A stretch of DNA of 64,000 nucleotides from Larix kaempferi (GCA_027924585.1 BSBM01000822.1:124001-188000), one strand, 5' to 3'. Positions 13,001-27,200 are shown, counted from the stretch's first letter. Program-made: numbers and translations. Notes: a model not told the origin generated them from the letters alone.

Positions 13001-13530
13001 GTGGCTTGGATTCTCTAAGGATTTTTTGTGACTCTTTGGTAATTATAAAATGGGCCAACAAACTGGTTCATCTTGACAATGCTTTACTACATCACTGGTG
13101 CCTTAGAATTTATGACAGGTTGAACAGGTTATATAAACTCTCTATTGAACACACCTATAGAGAAAACAATGACGTTGCAGACGCATTGTCCAAAGAAGCA
13201 ATCGACGAAGATCCTGGGGTTCTTTACTGGGAAGAATGGGTGGATGAATAGCTTGTTCTTTCTGGTTCTTTGAGTTCCTTTTTTTCAGAAGTATATTAGT
13301 CTCTCTCACTGTTTGGAGGCCTGCAGTGCCTGTTTTGTTTAGTAAGCGTACTGTTTTGACATTAGTTTTTTGATACTGGTCTTTGTATCTGAAAACAGTC
13401 ACGTATATGTGTTCTAATGAGTCGCACGAGTCCAGGTTTAATCTTGGCTATGTGCTATGTACTTTTTGATTTCACGGAAATAACAAAAGTACGGTTTTGT
13501 TTTTCACTGAAAAAAATATGAAAAAAGGGA
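10022..13530 (+). mobile_element. 5'-truncated L1-type LINE with target duplications
   Basis: A non-LTR retrotransposon of about 3.5 kb retaining reverse transcriptase, zf-RVT and RNase H regions; the endonuclease and ORF1 are missing. The body lies between two near-identical A-rich words. 'aaatatgaaaaaaaggga' at 10022-10039 and the same word with one fewer A at 13514-13530 are best read as the target-site duplication. The right copy follows a short A run (13510-13516), the 3' tail. A 5'-truncated body, an A tail and a duplication of about 17 bp together are the normal signature of target-primed insertion. Confidence 0.85.
10026..13250 (+). pseudogene. LINE ORF2 remnant: reverse transcriptase, zf-RVT, RNase H
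   Basis: An open frame of 631 codons (10026-11921) carries the reverse transcriptase. It includes 'LILKIDPVKAYDQVNWDF' (first catalytic Asp near residue 297), 'RQGCPLSPLLF', and 'LLFVDD' (residues 399-404; FADD is the usual plant form). It ends at a TAG where related elements usually have Trp. Further frames give a zf-RVT module (12236-12560, 'CYLCRKCDDSINHLFLHC') and an RNase H domain ('GFFDGASS' near 12840, 'FCDSLVIIKW' near 13030, 'YRENNDVADALSKEA' near 13165). These pieces are separated by stops and frameshifts. The first Met codon lies in the target duplication, not in the LINE, so no native start survives. Confidence 0.9.
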
Positions 13531-13705
13531 AATGCCCACATTTTCTTAGGTTCATTCAATGCTTATTGTTTGCTTTTCAAAATTGTCATTAAGAGACACA
13601 ATTGCAATTAATCTTACTAATAAGTCTCAAATTCTATTATAATTTACACCTATAACATGTGATTAACTGTGTTAGTATTTACAAAGCCAAAAATGGATGA
13701 AAATA

Positions 13706-13771
13706 TAACAAAGACAATGCAAGTATGGTGACTATAGGTAACAAAGACAATGCAAGTATGTTGATTATAGG
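13706..13771. repeat. 33-bp tandem duplication
   Basis: 'aacaaagacaatgcaagtat' begins at 13707 and again at 13740, followed by near-identical tails ('ggtgactatagg', 'gttgattatagg'). Confidence 0.8.
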
Positions 13772-14521
13772 ATCTCAAAAGATTAAGTATGGAAACAAAC
13801 ATGATGCCAATTCTCATATCGACAGTGATCAACAATGCTCATAACCCATGAATTAAAGTGAAGATTTAGAAAGACAAGGTGTCGAAGCTTCTTTGGGAAG
13901 CTTTCATTAAGTGACACTAACAATGGTGCATGCATTAATATGATGGTAGGATTATCTAGGGGTGAGATATGTGATGGATTTAATGTTGTGGAATGGTACA
14001 CTACATCGAGAAATATATTAGAGCCAAAAGGAATACAAATTATTTAGTCTTCCTATGCCAAAGGCAAGCATGGAAGATGAACTCTAAATCATGTTCAAGT
14101 TTCACATCCATCCTCATATAATATAGAAGGTTTAATGTTTATTGAGCAACCAAAAATTTCGACTAAGACATTGATAGATTATCAAAATGTGACTTTTTTT
14201 GAAATTTTATAAAATTTGTTATCCTTCATAAATGATGAATGATTTTTAAATTATCCTCGAAAGGGTTTTAACCCCTTGGAAGAGCTGGGAAAGATTCAAT
14301 TTTGATCCATGATAAACATCCATGATAACCATGGCATGGCTTAAAATACCTCAGACGTGTCGATGACCCTAACTACCTTAGCTACGTGGAGGCCCCAACA
14401 AGTGTCGAGTCCCTCATGAAAAAATACAAAATCTTAGGTGATGTCGTTAGCTCTTAAACAATATTCCCCCGACAATCAAACTAAACCGAGAGGATGGGAA
14501 TCAATGTCACGATTAAACGAA

Positions 14522-14588
14522 GGCGGGAAATGTCAGTAGCCAACCCCATTTCAAGGCTTGCATGGGCGGGAAGAGTCGCCCTATATAG
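14522..14588 (+). promoter_or_regulatory. UBR7 core promoter: two E2F-like boxes and a TATA box
   Basis: A TATA-like element (TATATAG, 14582-14588) lies 75 bases before the UBR7 start codon, leaving room for a short 5' UTR. Upstream are two copies of GGCGGGAA (14522-14529 and 14565-14572). The first, extended to GGCGGGAAAT, reads TTTCCCGC on the other strand and fits the E2F/DP consensus WTTSSCSS. The second differs at the W position. The stretch is richer in G and C than the surrounding DNA. Function is inferred from motif match and position only. Confidence 0.5.
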
Positions 14589-14662
14589 CTTGCTCTGAGA
14601 TCAAAATTGACGAAGCATTTGCATTTCAATTTCGATCGACACATAAGTCGGTCTCTCTAACC

Positions 14663-14746
14663 ATGGGAGACATTTTCGACGACGAAAAAGAGCCTATCAT
14701 GACCATGCAAGAGTTTATGGAGGAAATGGAAGCCGAGGAGGAAATG
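14663..14746 (+). CDS. UBR7: UBR7 exon 1
   Basis: Codes residues 1-28, an acidic N-terminus starting MGDIFDDEKEP. An in-frame upstream ATG exists at 14558, but it lies before the TATA-like element; the ATG at 14663 is inside CCATGG, a good context. The exon ends GAAATG|GTAACC, an acceptable donor. Intron 1 is only 89 bases. Confidence 0.85.
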
Positions 14747-17700
14747 GTAACCTTTTCCTTCCTTCATGAAAACTTAGGCACTCGTTCAATCAATAGAAGA
14801 ATGAGTAAATATTGCTTAGTTATCAATGAATGCAGGAAGCCGATTTTATGATGGAGAATGAGTGCACATACACACAAGGCTATCTCAAGAGACAGCGACT
14901 CTTCTCCTGCCTTACCTGCACTCCTGCTGGCAATGCAGGTGTATGCACTGCCTGCTACTTACACTGTCACGATGGCCACCAGGTAGTGCTTCGTTTCTAT
15001 TTCTTTTTCAATTTATTCATTCATGTTTTTAAGGGCAAGTGGGGGTCGGAATTATCGGCGGTGTTGCTGCAGTCAGTGGTTCACTTCCCATCAAGATATA
15101 CCAACTGGCCGATAGGTCAACTGCATTTAAAAGGAGAACCATAATCTTTTATTTTCCTTTGTTTTGGTTGGGTTATTTGTTTCATGCACTCAGTTAGTTC
15201 AGGTCAAGGCCTTATCCAGTGGTGCTCGCTCATCTTTGCCCTCTTTGGGGATGTGTTATGCTTGCTTGATTAACCAGCCAAATATACTAAGTGATCTAAC
15301 TAATGCTACATTGGATAAGTTATGGTAGGAAGCATGTCTCTGTTTTTTGGTTTTGATATGGCAAATCTTAGGGCTCACACTCAATTCCATGCTCATGCTC
15401 ATGAGACAACCGTCTTCTCACTGTGGCTTAGGAGGTTCTCATTGATTGCAAACAAATTTTCTATATTAGTGCCAATGCATGATATGAATATTATAAACAA
15501 CGCAGGCAAATTCCTCTAGAAGTAGTTTTATGTTTTTGTGAAAGCTGCTTGGTCGCCAACGAGTGCCTGCAATTGGTGATCTCCTGTGTTTGCAGAAAAT
15601 TTCTATCAGAAGCATGTATTTTGTTATGAGTTACCAGGGATCATGATTGTTTAGTTATATATGCTTTGCTTGCTTTTATTCTGTCTATATAGGTATTTGA
15701 GGGGCAACATGGTTTTGTGCCAAGAGATCTTTCCTGTTTTGCATTGTCTAGTCCCGTATGAGTTCTGCTTAAGCGAGGATAATTTATGCCTGATTAATAA
15801 GCCAAGCATATCAAGGAATCTGACTGCTGCCGCAATGGATAAATCATGTTAGCAATCATGTTTCTGTTTTTTGATTTTGAGTTGGAAAAGCTTAAGGCAC
15901 AATTCTATGCCGATTAAGCAGCCATGTATGAATATTAAAAACAATGGAGACAAATCCTTCCAAAAGTAGTTTTATGTTTGTTAAAATGCTGCTCAGTTAC
16001 CAGCGGGTGCTTATAATTGCTAATCCCTTATGTTTGCTAGAAAGCATAGTTACTGGACTTGGAATTAGGAAAAACTCGGTGAGGCAAAAAAGGCAAGAGT
16101 CTGACTTGGATTGGGAACAATTTGGCATGTACAAAAATTGGAAGAATATACATATTTTGAAGAAACCAATTTTCATTCATATTCAACAAATCTATGTCCA
16201 TATTGTGCACAATATCAATAGATGTCAATGTGTGCCTTAGATGTGACAATGCAACTTCCTTTTGGTTTGTTTAAAAATGCCAAAAATGCCACCCAACAGA
16301 AGAGAAATGTGACCACCAAAGATAAAATTACCCAAAACAAAACCAAAATTAGGTTGGATGAGGTTTTTAATAGGCCTTGTTATGATTTAGTCAACCAAGT
16401 CATACTTGTACTCACAAGTTAAACTTGTGTTGATCAAGTTTTACTTGTCAATAGGTGAGTTTCATTTGATCAGTAGGTTAAATTGTTTGTTTGGTGATTC
16501 ATTTCAAACTTGTGGATAATCGTGGATTTAAGTTGCAATCTTGGTAACATTGTAAAAAGTGCTTTGAGTAGCATGTGTTTTTTCTTTTTATTAGGGACCA
16601 AGATTGAATAGTCATATATGCTTCATGTTTTTTTTCTTCTTATTAGGGACCAAGATTGAATAGTTATATATCGTTTGAGTACTTCTAGTTTGTAGATATA
16701 TGTACCAAGAGAACATGCATCTTGATTTTCCCTGCAAGGGATCTCTCTTGTTTTGCATTGTCTAATAGCAATTGTTTGCAATGCCAACAATCAAGATGCT
16801 TGTGGCGAGTAGGTTTTTTTGTGTTGGAAAGTAATAAAATCCCCAAGATGATTCGAACACAATTGGTAGTTAGCTACCTTATTGTCTAAAAGGTCCGTGT
16901 CTCTTTTGAATCATCAATCTAAGTGTTACGATCTACAACTTGTCTCCATTGTAATGATTCAAAAGAGGCATTTCTTGGATCAAGTGGCAAAAATTCTTGG
17001 GGGCAAGGAAATTCTTGAGCAATCTTTTGAATTATTTATTGGTTGTCTCCAAATTGTATTAATATTCTTAGTTAACTTTGCATGTTGATATTTTTTTTGA
17101 GTTCATCACCTTTTTTGAGCTAGAATGCCTTGTTGCTCAAAAACTAATATGGTAAATGTAAAGTCTCAAAAGGCTCTAGCTAAGTGCAACTATGGAAGTA
17201 ATGCAAATGTCACCCACAATTACTTTCTTTCTCTTGAGTGACTTAAATAAATCACTAAGGGGGATTCCTTACAAGCAACTAAGTGAGACAACTTACTTAG
17301 GTTGCAAAATTGATTTTGGGTGGATTGTAGTTATGAGTTAGAAAAGCTTATTATGAGTTGAAATTTAGTAATCAAACTAGCTCATACATTGATCAAGACA
17401 TCCATAAAACCATAGAACATTGCTTGCATGCAATCGATAAGCTTAAGTGATTTGCCAATTGAAAAATAACAACTTGTTGCAAAAGAATTAGATCATGAAA
17501 TGTAAAAATGAGAAATGAAACATAACAAGTGAAACATATCCCATTAAAACATTATAAATATAGATGAAATTGTTGTTGTAGTACACGATGAATTGAGTGT
17601 TAATGATCAATAATGAAAATAAGCTTCCTTTAAACCAGTAATGAAGATTGTGACAACATTAGGTGTGTTCATAAAAATGCAAGTAAATCTGAAAATAACT

Positions 17701-18165
17701 TGAGAAAATGTAACATGAGGAACCACACAGTCTTATTCTATTGTTGGGATTGTCCAATAGAATAAAGTAACCATTAATTTTAGAAATACCCTCACAACTT
17801 TATATATTGTTGATTAACCCAATCTTGAATTTGCAAGAATTTTTTGTGGTTAATAACAACTTAAATGAGTGAAGTTGAGTGCAAAGGTGTTAGAAAATAG
17901 CAAGTAATTATGTGCATGCCAATGGCCATCAATAGGTAGAGAAAGTTGTGCTTAGAATGTTAACGACAATGATTAGATTTCAGATTTGTAAATTTGCATG
18001 TTGTAAGTGATGTATACCATACAACCATTTAGAGGCAACCCAAGATCTGATATCTTAAAACCTATGTTGCACTGGCCTTGGGGACGAGGGGATGAGTTTT
18101 CGGGATGGCTAAAGTGCACCCCCAATTTTTCAGGGGACGACAGGTTGGGGAGGGCAATTTTATTT

Positions 18166-18212
<47 letters not shown>

Positions 18213-21200
18213 TCATATATAATTAATAATTATATTAAATTTAATATATATATTTTAATTATAAACACATTGACATTAAAATCAGAACAACCTTTGATTG
18301 AGAGAAATCATAAAAATTAGAACATGTTTGCAGCAAAACATTAAAATAGCTTCCATGTAACTTTATCAGAAAACATCAAAACATGCTTGCATCCTTTAAC
18401 TGAGATAAATCATAAAAATCAGAACGTGTTTGCAACACAATATCTTCCATGTAAACTTTATCATAGAACTAAAAAAGTTAAAATTTTAAATTTAAATTTA
18501 GAAGTCTAGAGTTATGAATCATTCATGATATATAAAAGTCTAAAGATGATTAAGGAAGGGTCTATTTAAGCATAAATTTAGCTGTCGAGTATGGTAGCTG
18601 TTGTAGGAAGTGTGTTGTAGCCGTGCGAGTATAGTAGTTGCCGGATTATGGAGGGGAAAGATAATGTAGTGGGCCATTGGTTAGGTTAGAAACCTAGAAA
18701 TTAGAATTTACTTTTTAGTTTTACTTTTAGCCTTAGGTTTTTAATATTTAATTTTGATTTTTTTTTTCATGTGCAGAGATCGAGGGATGTCTGGGAGTCC
18801 CCTGTTGCTTGAGGGATGCTAGGGACGTACCCAAAAAGTCCCTGATTTGGAAAGGGACGTTTAGGGGACGTCCAAAAAGTCCCCAAGTCCTCGATGGAGT
18901 CCTTGACGATTTGGGGATGTTTTCGAGGAGTCCCCAAGTCCTCGGAATGCGGGAACGTAGGAAACGTGTGAAATTTTAGGGGGGACGGGTCCCTGTGCAA
19001 CATAGCTTAAAACTGTCCAAGAAGTGCTATAGATAATGCAAAGATAATGACTCAACAATAAAAAATTCAACCCCATTTGCATGATGAAGACAATGATTAA
19101 TCTAGGGCCAAATTAGATTAAAGCAAGAATTAACATTTATCTCATATATGTGATTTAATAAACAAGTGAAATTTTTTCTATATATTGCTCTAAGATGAAT
19201 TTTAAACATGCAAATCATGAAACATATGTTACAAATGGAAAGAGATAAATTGAAGCCCTCAAAAGAGGGTTTGAACTAGTTCTTTTATTTAGTATTATGC
19301 TTGAGATGAGAGATTAATGCTAGATTTAGAAAAACTTTAAAAGAAATAAATTAAATGTTTTAAATGACTAAAAGAAAGAATTAGATCACTTGATTATTGG
19401 CTAGTTGTTTGGAGAGGGGGAAATGGGGTCATAAAGATGATATGTGGAGATTTGCTGATAAAGGAGTAGGAGAGGGTAGAAGAGCTCAAACCCTCATCCT
19501 AATCTTTGATAGCCAAATATGTGATTATACTTGGCTCATGATTTATGTTACTTGTAGTAGGATTGGAAATCTTTGCATGCAAATTTACTTGAAGGTATTA
19601 GGATTGAATGCTACCTGGTAAATGACATTAGCAAGACTTTGAATTAAAAAGTAAAGAACTCACACCAATTTTCTCATGCAAACATTCACCATTTGTGGAA
19701 TAATTCCATAGCTAACATCAAGCACCTATAGTTCCAATTAGCTTCTTCAATATTTATCCAATACCCTAATAAATTAAAAAGAAAATTAAGAAACAGTAGC
19801 AAGAGTAGTTTTATTCTTGAGGTTTTAACCACCTTTATAATGAGAAGAGAGTCTCTTGTTTAGGAAGAGAGACTAACTAACTCAAGAGAAAAATGATAAC
19901 ATACCCTCATTACATGGTTAAAATACAAAAACCCTAACAACCTTAACCATGTGAGGGGGCCACACCATTTAATAAGAGAGATAACACATGAGAAATAAAA
20001 ATAAACTCCAAAGGAGGAATGTACTAAAGGATGTGGTCAAAATAATAAAAGCTAGGTCCAATAAACTAGGGTTTTGGCCAATTAACCACTACATGGAGGT
20101 GCACCCTCATCAAAATACATGAAACAATGCGCCAAACTATCTCAATAGGGTCACCCTCTAACAAACCAAGTCAAATGTGATATATTATCCAAGAGAAGGT
20201 GGTATGTGTGGCATGAATGAGTCCTCCAAATTGTAGTGTACCACTTAGACAAGTCAAACCAAGAATAAAAGCACCTCAAATGATGAAGTGCACTCATAAC
20301 AAGTGTCTCAAGGGTCCAAGATTAGTCAAAAACCCTAGAGTGCTCCCATAAAATGTGCAACCAACTCCTTAAGAAGTGTGCCAAAGGTCCAAAATGTGGG
20401 CAAACCTCATGCCAAGTCATTTAAGACATTAATATATTGTGAAAAAGGGTTGGCCCTTTAACACGTGCCAATCAAGATGAAGAACATGTACCTCAAGGCT
20501 CCCATGTGTGCATGAAGGAGGATGATGCATCATCTAAGAGGGGACAATCAAGTCAACAATAGTAAATCATTCAAGTGTTATACAACATAATTTGTTTTAT
20601 TGGATCTATCCACCTTGGGAAATGGTTGTGTAGATTCTTGAATCTTGTATGGAACTAGATTCGGATTTGCCTAAGATCTACCTAGGATTTGCTCTAATCA
20701 AAATTACAAACCATTGGAAAAGCAAGAGATTGTTGGAAAGGACTCGATTGCTTGGTTTTATAAGCTTCAGACTATATGGGAAATCGCACCCAAAAAAGCC
20801 AGCATTGTTAGGCTCAAGCACACAACCATGATGCAGCGATGATTTATGTATGATCATAGTGGCCTTGAACCCACAATTGAAACTGCACCAAAAAATGCTA
20901 GCGTTGTTAGACTCAAACACATGACCATTGCCATATTAACAAGGATTTAATTTATGTATGCTCATAGTCATGAACCCACGATGGAAATAATGATATGTAG
21001 GGCTCAAACCCACATTTTTTTGTTGAAAGTGTAGCTTAGAAGGTGTCACCGCATTTTCTTCGTGTCTAGGCATGCAGGTGATAATTAAATTAAATTAGTT
21101 TTCAACATTTTAATTTTAGCCTAACTCTAAACTTAGGAGAGGCATAATTATTTAATTATTGGTCTCATAGCTCATATTTCCTAAGTTCTCAACTTTAGGA

Positions 21201-24200
21201 AATGTAATTTCATTTTGAGAATCTCAACGAAGGACAAGATTTAATTTGGGCCCTACATTTTGAATCTCAAGTGAAATGAGTGAAGTCAAAATTATAAAGG
21301 GGTTGAAGGGTGAGTTAGAGGACACATCGACTTGGTGAGAAAGAGGGATTGACTTGAGGAGAAAGTGAGGGTTTTTAGGAGCAGAGAATTTGAGAGACAG
21401 AGGGCCAATTTTCAGAAGGTACTAGACAACCAAGTTAGAGAGGTCGTACAACATGCTATAGGTAGATTTGTGCAGGCTATATAGGTTGAATTGTTCAATT
21501 GAGGAAGGGCTGAGTTTGCAGGGGTTAAGTTAGCATGTCGAGGATTGAAGAATAGGCCATACAGGTAGTACAGTAGGTTGTACCAACTTGTACCATATTG
21601 CCAAGTAGAGCTTGAATTTTTGGGTTGTACTAGCAGGTTCTACCTATGCTGTATTGGTCGTACGATTAGCCTATGTAAATAGTTGGGCGGTATAGCGAAT
21701 TTGTGGCTGTTTGCTGGGTTCTCTAGGGCTGCAAGATTGTCTTGTATTTTTTAGTAGTAAACATCTTTCTCTGTCCATAATAATATTTTCCTCTTTGCTA
21801 TTTTTTCCCATATTGAGTTTCCAGGGTAAAATTTGTATCTATTGTGTTAATGTTTGTGTGTTTATTTTGTTGTGCATTTTATGTTAAAGAACTTGGGACT
21901 CGGGAGTATTTCTTGGTCATAAGTTTAGATTTGGTTTATGATCTATGAAAAGTTATTGGCACATTAAATCTGTTTTCCGACTTAAGGAAAAATTTAACAA
22001 TTTTAGCATAATATAGGTATATAAATCAACTCACCTTAAATCGTGTTAATATAACTTTGTAAAAAGTAAGATAAAATGACTTTAATTTTTAAAATCAATT
22101 TCAATTAATTTATATATGTAACAACAAGCTATATAAATAAATAATCATATCATAAATAATTAGAATTATTATATACACAGTAACTTTGTAATTATGAGTT
22201 CCCTATAGGGTATGGAGCAATTGGTAATCATGTTAATATAAGTTTATAAAAAATAATATAAAGTGACTTTAATTTTTAATATCAATTTCAATTAATTTAT
22301 ATATAAGTAATAACAAATCATATAAATAAATAATTAGAATTATTATATACATAGTAACTTTGTAATTATGAGTTCCCCATGGGTTGTAGAGCAATTGGTA
22401 ATGAGTAAATGAGATGAGAAATTGGAAGTTGTAAATGGAAAGTCACAAGTTCAAATCCCCATAGGTACTAGCTTACAAAATCAAACTTTGTAATTATGAG
22501 TTAGATTAGTTATTATTTATAAACATTATCTATCAGTTATTTATTTTATATAAGTACTACATATTTAAATTATATAATCAAAATATATATATTTTGAAAT
22601 TTTGTTAAGGTTTTATTTTTGAAAATTTATCAAAATATTTTTATATTATTTGTACCTGTTTCCTTGTTGCATTGATGCATCTAGATCCTGGCTTTTCAAA
22701 AACTTGATGGATTTGTATCCGGATTCAATTCATATTTGGATCCGTATTCGAATCCTAGTCACTTAGGATATAATGTATGACTTGGGAAAAAATACTTTCA
22801 AATATGTATATCATAAAATAAAGGTTATTAAAGTGCACTTTTATAATTAACTCACTCACTTTTGATTAATTATCCCATTGACCTTAGAATTACCATAGTG
22901 TGACCATAATTAATCCATGTTTCATGTTATAACCCTAAGATCAAGTGCATTTCATAAGTTTCTAAGTAAGGTGAGGGTGATGAAATGAATGTGATGCTAG
23001 GGAAGGGTGTTTGTGAAGTAATCATCACAGAAATATGATTGAGTGCTAGGTCCACCCTTTAGGTTGGGTTATTGATTTTTCTTCCACATGTGTCTTAGTA
23101 GGGATAACTTTTTCTTGAGTTACCCTTTCCTTGCACCTCTTTCTTGTAATGCCTTATTATTATTAGTCCCTTTGTTTTAGATTTGGCTTTGATAATTTGG
23201 GACAAAGGGAACTTGGCTTTTTGCAAGGGGGCATGGTTCACATATATTACATTTATAACTTAGCAACATCATCCTTGGAGTAATTTGACTCTTTTAACTT
23301 TGACTCAGGCACTCATGGATGGAAATAATACAAGGACTTTAGAACATAACATATGATAAGTCAATTGCGAAAGGGGGACATGATGGAAATGGGTGAAATG
23401 ACTAGGTAAAATGTTGTAATTGACATTAAATGAGTGTCACACTTAAATTCCTAGGGATACACTTGTCTCACAAGGTCATACACTTGATTTAAGAAAAAAT
23501 TATAACCACACCACAATGCATCCTTAGTTTTGAAACAACCATCTAGAATACATGACCCATTGTAGAGTAACACCATTGACCCCTCATGATCATGTACACA
23601 TAAGAAAGCATTTACCATGACTCAACTATAGCATATGTCATGACCTTGGTGTCAACTGAATGTCTCCATTGATCTTTAGCACATATGATGGTGATTTGAG
23701 TAGGTTGAAAGTGTCTTTGGAAAACATCCACGGGTAAACCATAAATCTCATTTGTGGAACTGTTGGATGTGATGGAATATCACCTAGGCAATGATCAAGT
23801 CACCCCTGCATGTCAAGGGGTAGCATGCCTTACTTTTCAACCTCTATGCAACCTCTCTCATTCAACAACTTCTTTCTTTTTGGATATGAATGGGAAATCT
23901 TCAATGTTCCACGAAGTGTTTGAGTTGGGGGAGCGCGGGATTGGGGAAATGCACAAGGGGGACGTGTGGAAGCCACCCCAAATTTTATGGGAATTCCAGG
24001 GGGATGGGGGAACATTAGAGTCATAAAAATGATAAATCTTAACAATAATTATTAACATGTAAAAACTAAAAACTAAATTCATCATTATGCAATGTATATC
24101 TAAATTCAAATGTCAAATTTGTAAATAATACTAAATGATTAAATTTGTACATGATATTGAACTATTATTAAATTTCAAATTTGTAAATGATACTAAACTA

Positions 24201-27200
24201 TTACCATGTAAAAACTAAAAACTAAATTCATCATTATCATTATACAGTGTATATCTAAATTCAAATTTCAAGTGTTGAAATAAGGTAGAAAAAGCTTTCC
24301 ATGCTTAATAAGTGATTTGTCTTGAGTGAAGGGTACATTGTTGTTCATGTCATGACAAAGAAATCAACAATCAACACCACCAACATCAAGGTACACAGAG
24401 GGGTTGATTTGCTTGATTCAATGCCAATCTCGTACCCTCATACATGATGGAATTTGGTGGAAACGTTGCAATCTTGAAACCTTGAACATTGTTAAGTTTG
24501 TTGAATTTTGAATGAGATTTGTTACCTGACAAATTAGCAGGGTTAGTGCCTAGTAAGCACATGCACATAATTGTGATCCAATGTCACCTCGATCACAAAT
24601 CTATAATCTTTTCGGAGAGTTTTGACCTCCAAGGGGGGAGCCCTTATGGAACACCTGTAAGCACTTAGCCACCAAACTCTATATCTTCCTATGCAATTGG
24701 TGTTAGTGACCAGTGCCTTCTAAGGAGTCAAGTGAAGAATGAAGAAAACACACTATGAAATATAAGTGTTGGAGATATTATCAAATCAAAGTAATTTGTC
24801 ACAGTTCTAGCAAAGATTCCTTCACCAAACAATTATCTTAAGCATGTAACCATTCATCAAGTAAAGAAGCCAATTGTGTAAGGATTCCTTCACCAAACAA
24901 TTATCTTAAGCATGTAACCATTCATCAAGTAAAGAAGCCAATTGTGATAAGTACTGCTGCAACAATATAATCAAAGGTAATTTCAATAGTGACAAACAAT
25001 GTAGTAAAGTGATTAGTAATAGTATATTTAGGCAAATATTTCATCTAATGATCAAACAATTAGGAATTTCAGACACTCAGGAAAATTGCCAAATCAATGA
25101 GCAATCCTTCTAACAACTGTGAACATTGAAAATTTATAGATCAAGCTAATTTACCAAAATCTTGTACCACACCAACAGTAACACTTTCAGCTAACTATCC
25201 AATAGTAATTAATGGCACTTAGGCAAGGATGTATACAAGCAGTAATTAGTGTTTTAAGATATCTACCATGCCAAATATAATCCAAAGAGCAATACTACTA
25301 GCAGATTTGAACAATTTAACTATATCTGTTATAACATTTCTGTAGCATGCAAATATTAATGAATTCAATCCCTTACGTGAATCTCTACTCGACAGTATTA
25401 AGGGCTTGTTTATTAAGTGTAACCAATCAAGTGAAGACAATGACCAAGCCAAGCAATATGTTATTCCAATCTTATTTAATGGCAACGGATTTTAAACAAG
25501 AACAAATTCAGACAAATAACAGTCCTTGTAGCTTTCGATTTCCTTTATATTACTAGCAAATCTAACATTCATATCAGCCTTGGTTACATAGTCGCTTAGG
25601 TACTCTCTTGCTAACTCATTATGTTATTTTTCTGTGTGCTTTTGTTGTGAGAGGTTTAGGGCAGCAGGAAAAGTGACAGGCCTTCCCTTATTGTAGACTT
25701 GAAACAAGGGGATGAAGGGACTGAAAAGTGGGGAGCAAGGCTTCAAAAGCAAGGAAAAGGGCTGCAAAAACAAGGGCGAGGGTTTTAGGAAGAGAAGGGG
25801 AAGGCCGCGAGGCCTAGGGAGATAGGAGGAGGCCGCAAACCTTTAGTGGCTGGAGATTTTGCAAAAGTTTAATATTTTTAGGTTTTAAAGAATTTTTATA
25901 TTTTAGGGCTCCCACAAATTTCGCCATAGGGTTTTTAGGGGTAAATGGACAGGCCGAATTTGTAGGAGAGAGTGCCGAAATTTTAGGTAGACCAAAAGTT
26001 TGAAGAAAAATATTTTTTGATTTTTTAGGGATTCAGATTTAAAATTGTAGACCTAATTCAAATCCTAATTTTACCATGAAAATGCAAAATTACACATAAA
26101 TATGCAAGAAAATTTGATAAATTTTGATAAAACAAGGGTTTTGATAGATGTAACCCTAAATCCTAGGGCTAAAGGAGAGGTGACCATCGTCTCTCTTGGA
26201 CTGGTTTTCTCCTTGACTCTAAACCAAGGCTTCCTACAATAACCTCAAGGGTTTGTTGGGTTTGTATTTTTACCTTCTCATTTTTAAGGAACCCAACATG
26301 CTTGAGCATTTCCAAGAATTTCCTTTCATATTGTTTTGTAGTCATATTTTCAAGTTTGTGTTGAAAGAACTCCATCTTTTTCTCATTGTAATGTTCAAAT
26401 AGATACTTTTGTTGAAAGTACTTCTTGAACTCTTTCCATGTTATCTTTATTTCATTGATATGATTTACTTGGATCAACTGATCCTACCAATTGAAAGCCT
26501 TTCCATGCAAATTGTAGACAACAATTCAAGCATCCATATTGGGGTAGTTATGTAATTGGAGATACTTCTTCACCCCAATAACCAAGCTTCAACATTTTTT
26601 CCCTTCTTATGCTCACCATTAAAAGTGGGTGGTTTAATCTTCCTAAACTCCCCTTGCAATTTCTTCTCCAAATTCCTTTGTTTATGATGTCTAGTTGAAT
26701 ATATTTTTGGGCTGCTCCTTGATTCTTTAGATGAGTAGGACCTCTTGGCTACATGAGGTGTTGAGGAATAATGTCTAGGGCTCTTGGTAACACTCTTGGA
26801 ATGTTTGAATCTTTTATGGGATCTCTTCTTGGAATATTCTCTATCTTCTTTTTCATGGAATGAGGTTGAACCAACTTGCATTTTGCCTTTGCAGTAAATT
26901 CAAGTTTTGCATTAGTTGGGTGTTTAATTGATTTTGTTGCTCTCGAGCCCTTGACTTTCTTTCATTATTAGCTCTACAACTCTGCTCTTCCATCCTCAAG
27001 CTTTTCATGGTTTCTACCAGCTCCATTGGTTCAATGCTGGTTTTGTGCCCATTAGACGTAGTTTCCTCATTGTCCACATTGATATTTTGTCCTTTGGTTT
27101 CTTCAAGATTGTATGGAAATTCCCCTTGCCCTATTTTATCTCTTCAACTTTGTTCTATACCGTGTCTAATACAAACTTGTAACCTATTACAAATTGTTGT

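Noticed and set aside
23930-24015. Possible second hAT-like end (GGGGACG-like words)
   Set aside because: Only G-rich words were seen; no inverted end or 8-bp duplication could be matched.
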